From positions 1 through 46,081 of the forward strand of contig JAFXBK010000004.1 in the NCBI GenBank assembly GCA_017521825.1: a stretch of DNA of 46,081 nucleotides. Direction: 5' to 3'. The notes under the pieces are model-generated. The model was not told the DNA's origin and made no database searches. It worked only from the letters and a program-made list of their open reading frames with translations. The DNA comes from Oscillospiraceae bacterium (lineage in GTDB: Bacteria; Bacillota; Clostridia; Oscillospirales; Ruminococcaceae). Position numbers and translations under genes: made by a program. Positions 39,586 to 46,081 of this stretch are shown here, one piece after another (the stretch's first letter is position 1; each line of letters opens with the position of its first letter).

Positions 39586-40309
39586 CTTCCTTCATTTTTT
39601 TACGTTTCGGGTTTTTGTTGAGTTCAACCGTGTTTTCTTCGTTAACGCTTATTCTTCCGTTTTTTACAAGTTCCAGAACGGCAAGGAACATAGCAACGCT
39701 TTCGCTTCTTGTTGAGCCTTGGAAAAGTTCGTTCCATTTAAGCTTTGTGCGCCTGTAAAGGCGTTTTAAAAGGATTATCGCTCTGGAAGGTACGGATATC
39801 AGCTTTTTATGTACAACGCCGCTGAAGGCCTCTACCGGCGGCGGAAGCTTACGCTGTTTTCTTCCAAGGGCAGAAAGATAGGCTTTAAGAATATCTTCCG
39901 AAGGATGAATCCTTTCATAGGTGTTGTCCGCTTCGATGGACATCGGTTTTCTTGAAAAAATGCTGTTTCCGCAAAATTTTTCCTTTAGCTCCGCCGCAAC
40001 AAGCTTACAGGTCTGATATTCAATAAGTTCTCCCTGAAGTTCCTGGCGGAGTTTTTCGCCTTCGTCATCATAACGCGGAAGAAGCATTGCGGTTTTTATA
40101 TAAACGAGCCTTGCGGCCATTTCAAGAAATTCCGCCGCGCCGTCCATATCCTCGAAGTTTTCGATATCCTTTATGGAACGGGTATATTGCTCCAGAAGTT
40201 CCGAAATGTTTATATCGCAGATATTGAGTTTATGCTTTTGGATTAAAAAAAGCAAAAGGTCAAGAGGCCCTTCAAAAGCCTCCAGTTTATAGTTAAGTTT
40301 TTCGCTCAA
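39557..40309 (-). CDS. scpA: Segregation and condensation protein A
   Basis: 250 residues. YKLEAFEGPLDLLLFLIQKHKLNICDINISELLEQY is the kleisin N-terminus, which binds the SMC neck; the C-terminal winged helix (SVAMFLAVLELVKNGRISV) binds the SMC cap. No usable SMC gene is in the window. It follows the site-2 protease gene after 29 bases. Confidence 0.95.
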   Translation of the reverse strand: MSEKLNYKLEAFEGPLDLLLFLIQKHKLNICDINISELLEQYTRSIKDIENFEDMDGAAEFLEMAARLVYIKTAMLLPRYDDEGEKLRQELQGELIEYQTCKLVAAELKEKFCGNSIFSRKPMSIEADNTYERIHPSEDILKAYLSALGRKQRKLPPPVEAFSGVVHKKLISVPSRAIILLKRLYRRTKLKWNELFQGSTRSESVAMFLAVLELVKNGRISVNEENTVELNKNPKRKKMKEGDETAAGTI

Positions 40310-40338
40310 AATTCTATCCCCAAAAAATCAAAATAAAA

Positions 40339-41022
40339 TCAGAAAAAAATCGCCGTGAACCAATCTATCGGCCTTGTTGCAAAATCAAGAATTCCGGTAA
40401 CCGCGTTGCTTACAAAACTTATGGGACCATCAAGAACACCGAACCAGAGAGCAACCATAAGAGCGATGAAAATTATATTTTCATACTGCATTATTTTAAA
40501 ATAAATGTGCTGCGGAAGAAAATAGGTCGCAATTCTTGAACCATCAAGCGGCGGAATCGGAATAAGGTTAAAAACGCCAAGGGTGATGTTGATTGTAATC
40601 ATATAAAGCAGGAAGGTCTGGATTGTGGAAATAAACGCGCCGGAAATTCCAAGATAGTTCGGAATATAGCTTAATTTATAAAGAACCATCGAAAGGAAAG
40701 CCAGACCGATGTTCGAAAGCGGACCCGCAAGGGACGAAAGCATCATTCCCTTTTTGGGGTTTTCAAAATTTATCGGGTTTATCGGAACCGGCCTTGCCCA
40801 GCCGAAGCCAAAAAGAATTATCGCAAGGGTTCCGATTGGATCAAAATGTGCAAGCGGATTAAGGGTAAGCCTTCCCTGCCTGTAGGCCGTGTGGTCGCCC
40901 ATTCTGTAAGCGGCATAGCCATGGGCACATTCATGTATCGGGAGCGCAATAAGCGCAACAATAAGACGGATTACAAGAAGATAAACGGCGGATTGAATTC
41001 CACCGGAAAGAAAAGCTGGCAT
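40339..41022 (-). CDS. Site-2 protease family (M50) membrane metalloprotease
   Basis: 227 residues from the ATG at 41022 (AAGGAGA upstream; an ATG at 41046 lacks one). HECAH at residues 30-34 in the first helix is the zinc motif, and FNLIPIPPLDGSRI holds the second motif with the Asp ligand. Five or so hydrophobic segments. The short form without a PDZ domain is common beside scpA in Firmicutes. Substrate unknown. Confidence 0.93.
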   Translation of the reverse strand: MPAFLSGGIQSAVYLLVIRLIVALIALPIHECAHGYAAYRMGDHTAYRQGRLTLNPLAHFDPIGTLAIILFGFGWARPVPINPINFENPKKGMMLSSLAGPLSNIGLAFLSMVLYKLSYIPNYLGISGAFISTIQTFLLYMITINITLGVFNLIPIPPLDGSRIATYFLPQHIYFKIMQYENIIFIALMVALWFGVLDGPISFVSNAVTGILDFATRPIDWFTAIFF

Positions 41023-41062
41023 TTGTTTCTCCTTAAAATTAAACATAATTACTTAAATATAT

Positions 41063-41091
41063 ATTATATAGGAAACCGGCGATTATTACAA
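41063..41091 (-). promoter_or_regulatory. Promoter of the site-2 protease - scpAB - dacF - rluB operon
   Basis: On the minus strand TTGTAA (41091-41086), 17 bases, TATAAT (41068-41063). Confidence 0.8.
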
Positions 41092-41203
41092 GGCGAAAGA
41101 AGTCGGTTTTTTATTAAAAGAGGTTAATTTTTTGTTAAATCCAAATCAATTTACGTTTATTATAAAAAAAACAAAATAATTTGGAAAAAATGCCGATAAA
41201 TAC

Positions 41204-41232
41204 TTGCTTTTTTCGTGAATGTTTGATATAAT
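41204..41232 (+). promoter_or_regulatory. Promoter of rpmB
   Basis: TTGCTT (41204-41209), 17 bases ending in TTTGA, TATAAT (41227-41232). Confidence 0.88.
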
Positions 41233-41272
41233 ACGAACGTTGACTTTCTGAAAGAACAAAGGAGGTGCCACT

Positions 41273-41461
41273 ATGGCCAAATGTGATTTCTGCGGAAAAG
41301 GTGTTAGCTTTGGTATCAAAGTATCCCACTCCCACAGACGTTCCAACAGAACCTGGAAAGCTAACGTTCGTCGCGTAAAAGCTCTTGTTGATGGCAAACC
41401 TTGCCACGTATATGCATGCACTCGCTGCCTGCGTTCCGGTAAAGTTACCCGCGCTATCTGA
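41273..41461 (+). CDS. rpmB: 50S ribosomal protein L28
   Basis: 62 residues, ATG at 41273 after AAAGGAGGTG. AKCDFCGKGVSFGIKVSHSHRRSNRTWKANVRRV with two CxxC pairs (CDFC and CTRC) shows the zinc-binding form of bL28. Codon use (CGT, AAA, GTT, TCC) is that of a highly expressed gene. Confidence 0.97.
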   Translation: MAKCDFCGKGVSFGIKVSHSHRRSNRTWKANVRRVKALVDGKPCHVYACTRCLRSGKVTRAI

Positions 41462-41486
41462 TTTTCGAGTCTAAAGTAGCTTATTT

Positions 41487-41517
41487 CCCCGGAAAAAGCG
41501 CTTTTCCGGGGTATTTT
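41487..41517 (+). terminator. Intrinsic terminator of rpmB
   Basis: CCCCGGAAAA and TTTTCCGGGG (10 bp) with a short loop; the tail TATTTTC is T-poor. Confidence 0.8.
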
Positions 41518-41549
41518 CAGTGTTCGAACACCATATTTAACATGTTAAC

Positions 41550-41585
41550 AAAAAAAGAGCAGTCGGAAACGACTGCTCTTTTTTT
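41550..41585. terminator. Strong bidirectional terminator
   Basis: GAGCAGTCG-GAAA-CGACTGCTC with A7 before and T7 after; it backs up the rpmB terminator. Between the two lie the palindromes TGTTCGAACA and TTAACATGTTAA. Confidence 0.92.
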
Positions 41586-41601
41586 GTTCTTTTACTTCCA
41601 A

Positions 41602-41633
41602 TAAAAAATGGCGGTCTGCGACCGCCGTTTTTT
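41602..41633. terminator. Bidirectional terminator after the plsY operon
   Basis: GGCGGTC-TGC-GACCGCC with T6 to the right and A6 to the left; it abuts the stop codon of the small membrane protein at 41632. Confidence 0.9.
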
Positions 41634-41913
41634 ATTGTTCTTCGTTTTCATTTTCGGAATCATCTTCGCCGTTAAGAACCGAATGTACTCTTTTTGCGCC
41701 GAAGAAAAAGATAAGCCCCGGAAAAACCGCATACATTCCGAAAACCGGCCAGAGTTCTCCCCTGCTTTCCGCCGGAACGGAAACATACATTCCTACCCCG
41801 AGCCAGATGAAAAACAGAAAGACAACCAAAGTTATTACTGCCGTTGTTATGATTTTTTTCGCGTTTTTGGAAAACGTTATTTTTTTAAATTCAAAAAAAT
41901 TTTTAGTAATCAT
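41632..41913 (-). CDS. Small membrane protein, two helices
   Basis: 93 residues. Two hydrophobic segments (TAVITLVVFLFFIWLGVGMYV and VFGMYAVFPGLIFFFG) and an acidic tail ENENEEQ. Start overlaps the plsY stop (ATGA), so it is translationally coupled to plsY. Family not recognised. In many Clostridia gpsA sits at this position; it is absent here. Confidence 0.75.
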   Translation of the reverse strand: MITKNFFEFKKITFSKNAKKIITTAVITLVVFLFFIWLGVGMYVSVPAESRGELWPVFGMYAVFPGLIFFFGAKRVHSVLNGEDDSENENEEQ

Positions 41914-42566
41914 TTTTTCCTGCTCCCGAAAGAAGGTTCGGTTCCGTTTCTAAGGCGTTTGATATTTTCCCTGTGTGCATAGAAAACCAAAAGCGCCATA
42001 AGAAGCGACATTACGGTATATGGAACAACTTCGCCGAAGAAATTTTTCCCCTGGAGGAAAAGCACAACAAAGTTAAGAACCGGATAAAGCGAAGCGCCGC
42101 AAAGGCAAACCGCGGAAACAATTTTGATGATAAAAACCATCGGCGCAACACCGACCGCAATAGTTATAAACGCAATCCAGTTAAGAACAAACATTGCGCC
42201 AAGGGCTGTTGCAATTCCCTTTCCGCCGCGGAATTTAAAATAGAGCGGATAGATATGGCCGAGCATTACAAAAAGCGCGGCGATATAGGCAAGGTCAAGG
42301 TTCATCTGAAGGTTTTTTCCGATTTCGCGCGCAACAAAAACAACGATTGCGCCTTTTAAAAAGTCGCCGATAAAAGTCCAGGTTGCCGCCCTTCTTCCAA
42401 AAATGCGAAGCATATTTGTCATGCCTGCGTTTCCGCTTCCGTGTTCGCGGATATCGCTTGATTTATGATATTTTGAAATAAGAATTGCCATATTGAAACT
42501 GCCTATAAGATACGAAACAAGGGCAGTTACAAGATATACAAAAATCACAACTGGAAATTCGTTCAT
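41910..42566 (-). CDS. plsY: Acyl-phosphate:glycerol-3-phosphate acyltransferase
   Basis: 218 residues. SYLIGSFNMAILISKYHKSSDIREHGSGNAGMTNMLRIFG carries the first catalytic motif, followed by FRGGKGIATALGAM (phosphate-binding) and five or so membrane helices. It makes lysophosphatidic acid from acyl-phosphate and glycerol 3-phosphate, the first step of phospholipid synthesis. It lies 30 bases downstream of der. Confidence 0.95.
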   Translation of the reverse strand: MNEFPVVIFVYLVTALVSYLIGSFNMAILISKYHKSSDIREHGSGNAGMTNMLRIFGRRAATWTFIGDFLKGAIVVFVAREIGKNLQMNLDLAYIAALFVMLGHIYPLYFKFRGGKGIATALGAMFVLNWIAFITIAVGVAPMVFIIKIVSAVCLCGASLYPVLNFVVLFLQGKNFFGEVVPYTVMSLLMALLVFYAHRENIKRLRNGTEPSFGSRKK

Positions 42567-42596
42567 TAAAATCCTCCAAGGAACAAATGAAAAATA

Positions 42597-43925
42597 TCAG
42601 CCTTTATCGTTTCCGCGTTCACGGATTACCATTTTTATGGGCGTTCCGGTAAGGCCAAAGGTTTCTCTTATCTGGTTTTCGAGATAACGCTGATAGGAGA
42701 AATGGAAAAGATCGGAACGGTTGCAGAAGGTTACAAAAGTGGGCGGGTTGGTGGAAGCCTGGGTCATATAATAAATCTTCAGACGTTTGCCTTTATCGGA
42801 CGGAGGCTGAACTTTTGCGGTTGCGTAAGCAAGCATATCGTTGAGCATACCGGTGGAAATTCTTCTGCAGTTCTGTTCATAGGTGGAAACAATAAGTTCA
42901 AAAAGCTTGTTGATTCGCTGGCCGGTTTTTGCGGAAATGAATACAAACGGAGCATAGGACATAAAGCTGAAATCCGTCTGGAGCTTTTTGGTAAATTCGC
43001 TCATGGTGTTTGTTTCTTTTTCGATTGCGTCCCATTTATTGATTGCGATTACGCAGGCTTTTCCCTGTTCGTGGGCATAACCGGCAACTTTGCTGTCCTG
43101 TTCGGTGAAGCCTTCGGTCGCGTCGATCATAATTACGCAAACGTCGCTGCGGTCAACGGCCATATAGGAACGGAGAACGCTGTATTTTTCGATTTCGTTA
43201 TCAACCCTGCTTTTACGGCGGATACCCGCGGTATCGATAAGGACGAATTTTCCGAATTCATTTTCAACTTCGGTATCCGTTGCGTCGCGGGTGGTTCCCG
43301 CCATATCCGCAACAATAACTCTTTCTTCGCCTGCAATTTTGTTTACAAGGCTGCTTTTGCCTACGTTCGGTTTACCGATGATTGCAACTTTTATTGTATC
43401 ATCATCTTCCTCGTCTTCCTTGTCGAAATCGATATGTTTGAAACATTCATCAAGAAGGTCGCCGGTTCCGTTTCCGTGAACGGAAGAAACCGGGAACGGA
43501 TCGCCAAGGCCAAGGTTATAGAATTCATAGAATTCAGGCGGCGGCGCGCCGATTCTGTCGCATTTATTTACGCAGAGAACAACGGGTTTTCCGCTTTTGA
43601 GAAGCATGGAAGCGATATCGGCATCGTTTGCGGTTACGCCGGAATTAAGGTCGGTAACAAGGATTATAACGTCCGCGCTTTCGATGGCAACGTTTGCCTG
43701 GGCTCTCATTTTGGAAAGGATTCCGTCATCGGTTTTGGGTTCAATACCGCCGGTATCCACGAGCATTACCGTTTTGTTGAGCCATTCACATTCGCAATAA
43801 AGTCTGTCCCTTGTAACGCCGGGAGTATCTTCAACAATTGCAAGGCGCTTGCCGGTAAGCTTATTGAAAAGGGTGGATTTTCCTACGTTAGGACGACCCA
43901 CGATTGCAATAATTGGTTTTGACAT
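42597..43925 (-). CDS. der: GTPase Der (EngA)
   Basis: 442 residues. Two GTPase domains with P-loops GRPNVGKST (residues 8-16) and GKPNVGKSS, each with its DTxG (VDTGGIE, IDTAGIRRKS) and NKxD (NKCD, NKWD), then a KH-like C-terminal domain. Between the two is a short acidic stretch KEDEEDDDT. Der helps 50S subunit assembly. ATG at 43925 after TGGAGG; 24 bases after DUF512. Confidence 0.97.
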   Translation of the reverse strand: MSKPIIAIVGRPNVGKSTLFNKLTGKRLAIVEDTPGVTRDRLYCECEWLNKTVMLVDTGGIEPKTDDGILSKMRAQANVAIESADVIILVTDLNSGVTANDADIASMLLKSGKPVVLCVNKCDRIGAPPPEFYEFYNLGLGDPFPVSSVHGNGTGDLLDECFKHIDFDKEDEEDDDTIKVAIIGKPNVGKSSLVNKIAGEERVIVADMAGTTRDATDTEVENEFGKFVLIDTAGIRRKSRVDNEIEKYSVLRSYMAVDRSDVCVIMIDATEGFTEQDSKVAGYAHEQGKACVIAINKWDAIEKETNTMSEFTKKLQTDFSFMSYAPFVFISAKTGQRINKLFELIVSTYEQNCRRISTGMLNDMLAYATAKVQPPSDKGKRLKIYYMTQASTNPPTFVTFCNRSDLFHFSYQRYLENQIRETFGLTGTPIKMVIRERGNDKG

Positions 43926-43949
43926 TTTTATATTCCTCCAAACGGAATT

Positions 43950-45284
43950 TTATCCGTAAATTACATCACATTCATCTTCCGCTTCTTCGCCGAGCATTGC
44001 GCAAAGAAGCTTATAGCCATCGTTCGGCACCATGAGCACCGGAACTTTAAGTTCGTGCTCAACCCATTCAGGTGTGGTATCGTCGATGAATTTATCGTGC
44101 TCATAGCGAAGAGTGCTTTCGCAGATGAGCACCGCGTCGCCGTTTTCTCTATCTTTGAGCTGTTTTGCGATATCGCCGCCGGTAAGAAGGCCTGTTACGG
44201 TTATTTTTTCTCCGAAAAACTCGTTTTCCATAGGCAAAACGTCAATTTTAAGGCCGCTGTAGCGTTTTTCCGCCGCATCCGCAAGTTCCCTTATGGTGGA
44301 AAAAGCGGCTTTACCAGTGGGGATGGTAACGTGGCGGTTATATTCCCCTTCGGGGAAATAATCCAGCGCTTCGTAAAAATCGTGCTTGAGCAGGGCGCAA
44401 AGGCCTACCCCGTCCTCAAGCTGGGTGAATTCGCCGTAATATTCATATTCCGGGAACGGAAGTTCCGCCTTGATGAAAAATTCATCCGCGGCATAGAAAA
44501 CCGGTTCGCCGTATTTTTCCATACATTCCGCACGGAATTCATCAACAATTTTAATAACCCCGAGGGCACCTTCCTTATCAAAAGGAGTAAGTTTCGGAAG
44601 TCCGGCGCGGCATTTTGTTAAACCGACCGGAACGCAAACTGCACTTTCAACGGAAGGTCCAAGTTTTTCAACTTCGCGGAAACTGTAGCGAAGTTCTTCC
44701 CCATCGTTTATTCCCGGGCAGAGAACAAACTGGAGATGAAGGGTTATTCCGGCTTTTGCCATTTTTTTAAGATATTCCAGGGAATCCGCCGCATGGGGGT
44801 TCTTCATCATTTCAACCCTCAGCTTCGGGTTCATTGTATGAACGGAAACGTTTATCGGGGAAAGGCGCATTTTTATAATGCGGTCAATGTCCTTTTCCTC
44901 AAGGTTAGTGAGGGTTACATAATTTCCGAAAAGGAAACCCAGGCGGGAATCGTCGTCCTTAAAATAAAGGGTTTTTCTCATTCCCGGAGGCATCTGGTCG
45001 ATAAAGCAGAAAATACATTTGTTTTTACAGGAATGTTCCTTATCCATAAGGTAATTTTCAAAATCAAGGCCAAGATCCTGGTATTCCTGTTTTTCAAGGG
45101 TTACGATTCTTGTTTCGCCGTTTTTCAAAAGCTCGATTTCGAGCTTTTTATCGGTCATATAAAAACGGTAATCAAGAACGTCCTTAATTTCGTTTCCGTT
45201 TATTGAAACAAGGCTTTCGCCAACGGAAATCCCGGCTTTTTCCGCCGGGGAATTTTTTTCAACAGATGAGATCAAAACCGCCAA
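43950..45284 (-). CDS. DUF512 domain radical SAM protein with PDZ domain
   Basis: 444 residues from a TTG at 45284 (GGAGG upstream). A PDZ-like domain (1-70, SSVEKNSPAEKAGISVGESL), a radical SAM-type Cys triad C86-x3-C90-x2-C93 (CKNKCIFCF), and a C-terminal DUF512 part ending in VLMVPNDG. The family always lies beside der in Clostridia, which suggests a role in ribosome or RNA work, but the reaction is unknown. It probably shares one operon with der and plsY. Confidence 0.92.
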   Translation of the reverse strand: MAVLISSVEKNSPAEKAGISVGESLVSINGNEIKDVLDYRFYMTDKKLEIELLKNGETRIVTLEKQEYQDLGLDFENYLMDKEHSCKNKCIFCFIDQMPPGMRKTLYFKDDDSRLGFLFGNYVTLTNLEEKDIDRIIKMRLSPINVSVHTMNPKLRVEMMKNPHAADSLEYLKKMAKAGITLHLQFVLCPGINDGEELRYSFREVEKLGPSVESAVCVPVGLTKCRAGLPKLTPFDKEGALGVIKIVDEFRAECMEKYGEPVFYAADEFFIKAELPFPEYEYYGEFTQLEDGVGLCALLKHDFYEALDYFPEGEYNRHVTIPTGKAAFSTIRELADAAEKRYSGLKIDVLPMENEFFGEKITVTGLLTGGDIAKQLKDRENGDAVLICESTLRYEHDKFIDDTTPEWVEHELKVPVLMVPNDGYKLLCAMLGEEAEDECDVIYG

Positions 45285-45319
45285 GCTCCGCCCTCCTTCC
45301 GAAAATATGTTTACATTAT

Positions 45320-45348
45320 ATTATAACAAATTAAATTTGTTTTTTCCA
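45320..45348 (-). promoter_or_regulatory. Promoter of the DUF512 - der - plsY operon, with palindrome in the spacer
   Basis: On the minus strand TGGAAA (45348-45343), 17 bases, TATAAT (45325-45320). The spacer contains ACAAATT-T-AATTTGT at 45326-45340, a perfect 7-bp inverted repeat suited to repressor or activator binding. Confidence 0.65.
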
Positions 45349-45363
45349 TAGTTTTATTTGCAA

Positions 45364-45846
45364 TTATTCTTTATAAACAAAGTGTTTTACGCCATTGCCT
45401 AGCTTTGGAAGAAGTTTTGCGGAATCCGCCGGATAAATTTCCAGTTCCGCGGTTTTTTCAACCGGAACCCAATGGAATTCAAGGTCAAAATTTCTTCCTT
45501 CAAGATGTTCTTTTGCCATAAACATTCCGTCCTTCGGAACGTTTTTATCGGTTATTTCGATTGCGTAATAGAGGCATATCTGGTGGCAGGGGTTTTCTCC
45601 CCAGGGAAAAAACGCTTCCGCAACCCATTCAAGATTCCCGACTTTTATATCGGTGCCTATTTCCTCTTTAAATTCACGGACCAGCGTTTCGGCGTTGGTT
45701 TCGCCGAATTCAACGTGGCCGCCGGGAAAAGCGTAAAAATCCTCGTTGGTCGGTTTTTGTAAAAGCACCTTGCCGTTCTGAACGGCAATTCCGGCAACGC
45801 GATACGAAAACACGAAGCCGTCTTTTTTGAAAAGGATATCAGACAC
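45364..45846 (-). CDS. NUDIX hydrolase
   Basis: 160 residues from the GTG at 45846, 5 bases after GGAGGTG; the longer frame to 45879 runs into the dispersed repeat. The box GGHVEFGETNAETLVREFKEEIG is complete. Strand-rich beginning FSYRVAGIAVQNGKVLLQKP fits the ADP-ribose/NADH type branch only loosely. Substrate unknown. It lies alone behind rpmF. Confidence 0.9.
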   Translation of the reverse strand: MSDILFKKDGFVFSYRVAGIAVQNGKVLLQKPTNEDFYAFPGGHVEFGETNAETLVREFKEEIGTDIKVGNLEWVAEAFFPWGENPCHQICLYYAIEITDKNVPKDGMFMAKEHLEGRNFDLEFHWVPVEKTAELEIYPADSAKLLPKLGNGVKHFVYKE

Positions 45847-45871
45847 CGTAACACCTCCAACATATAAATTA

Positions 45872-45931
45872 CACCTCATCCGTCTTTTTTGCCAAAAGGC
45901 AAAAAAGCCACCTTCCCCTCAGGAGGAAGGC
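45872..45931 (+). repeat. CACCT-ATCCG / CCTTCC-GGAAGG dispersed repeat, copy 3
   Basis: CACCTCATCCGTC, hairpin TTTTTTGCC/GGCAAAAAA, CACCTTCCCC, GGAAGGC. First stem differs in sequence from copy 1, yet both stay paired, while the borders are nearly identical. Confidence 0.8.
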
Positions 45932-45945
45932 TTATACGGCTGCAA

Positions 45946-45974
45946 CAAAAAAGAGAGGATCTTACGACCCTCTC
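45946..45974 (-). terminator. Intrinsic terminator of rpmF
   Basis: On the minus strand GAGAGG and CCTCTC enclose a 10-base loop, followed by T6. Confidence 0.85.
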
Positions 45975-45988
45975 CTGTTTTGCAAAGA

Positions 45989-46081
45989 TTATGCTTCTTC
46001 GACTTTGACGACTTCTCTACCTTTGTAGTATCCGCAATTCTGGCATACTACGTGGGGAGTTTTAAGTTCGCCGCACTGGGG
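45989..46081 (-). CDS. rpmF: 50S ribosomal protein L32, 3' part, cut by window end
   Basis: The last 30 residues are visible: [21 protein letters not shown] and the tail REVVKVEEA. The CxxC of the second zinc pair and the CGYYKGREV end are diagnostic of bL32. The first half of the gene lies beyond the window. Confidence 0.93.
   Translation of the reverse strand, partial: PQCGELKTPHVVCQNCGYYKGREVVKVEEA

Noticed and set aside
42702..43922. 406-residue plus-strand open frame opposite der
   Set aside because: Shadow of the Der gene; composition is the usual complement pattern.

Overview
This window looks like a chromosomal segment of an uncultured, low-to-mid GC Firmicute of class Clostridia, probably close to Oscillospiraceae/Ruminococcaceae. 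That placement is inferred from gene content and style, not from a search. Supporting signs are a sporulation-associated GerW/YtfJ gene beside scpAB, dacF and rluB, the DUF512-der-plsY order, strong AGGAGG-type ribosome binding sites, many TTG starts, and small dispersed hairpin repeats of the kind seen in gut Clostridia. I see no rRNA, tRNA, CRISPR array, phage, transposase or toxin-antitoxin module.

Layout. 1-7031: end of a small membrane protein gene, an ECF sigma factor with a membrane-anchored partner, a GNAT enzyme, four minus-strand genes (an HExxH protein, two unrecognised proteins, DUF2284), a BrkB/YihY membrane protein and a MerR-like regulator. 7032-8426: a non-coding-rich patch with hairpin repeats, a PH-SHOCT membrane protein, a tiny Cys/His protein and a candidate structured ncRNA with its own promoter and terminator. 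8427-12150: a minus operon Mrp ATPase - HD protein - MalY/PatB lyase, divergent from a PfkB sugar kinase. 12223-14331: methyltransferase, NUDIX-DUF952 fusion, GNAT. 14389-16023: ADP-ribosylglycohydrolase plus a SnoaL-like protein. 16052-21484: GNAT and MFS (minus), an XRE regulator with an ABC exporter (plus), and an unrecognised protein (minus). 21698-27432: xpt and a BMP-type nucleoside ABC importer (lipoprotein, double ATPase, two permeases), a purine salvage locus. 27585-29377: LysM-G5-M23 peptidase. 29456-34760: murA, MBL hydrolase (YycJ/WalJ), rlmH, a ParC/GyrA-like topoisomerase subunit and a small membrane protein. 35021-35269: secG. 35334-41091 (minus): site-2 protease, scpA, scpB, DUF2953, ytfJ, dacF, rluB, NUDIX. 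41204-41461: rpmB. 41632-46081 (minus): DUF512 radical SAM protein, der, plsY, a small membrane protein, then NUDIX and the end of rpmF.

Most of the window is ordinary core chromosome. The parts most worth a second look are the ~166-nt rod-like RNA at 8172-8337, the following small gene that has no normal start codon, a 9-mer (TGAGCAC[C/G]G) found about 12 times in clusters inside genes, an apparent one-base frameshift in the dacF signal peptide that coincides with that 9-mer, and two families of hairpin repeats whose stems change while their borders stay fixed, some serving as terminators. Promoters are unusually readable: many have a 17-bp spacer, and several end in TGG followed by TATTAT.
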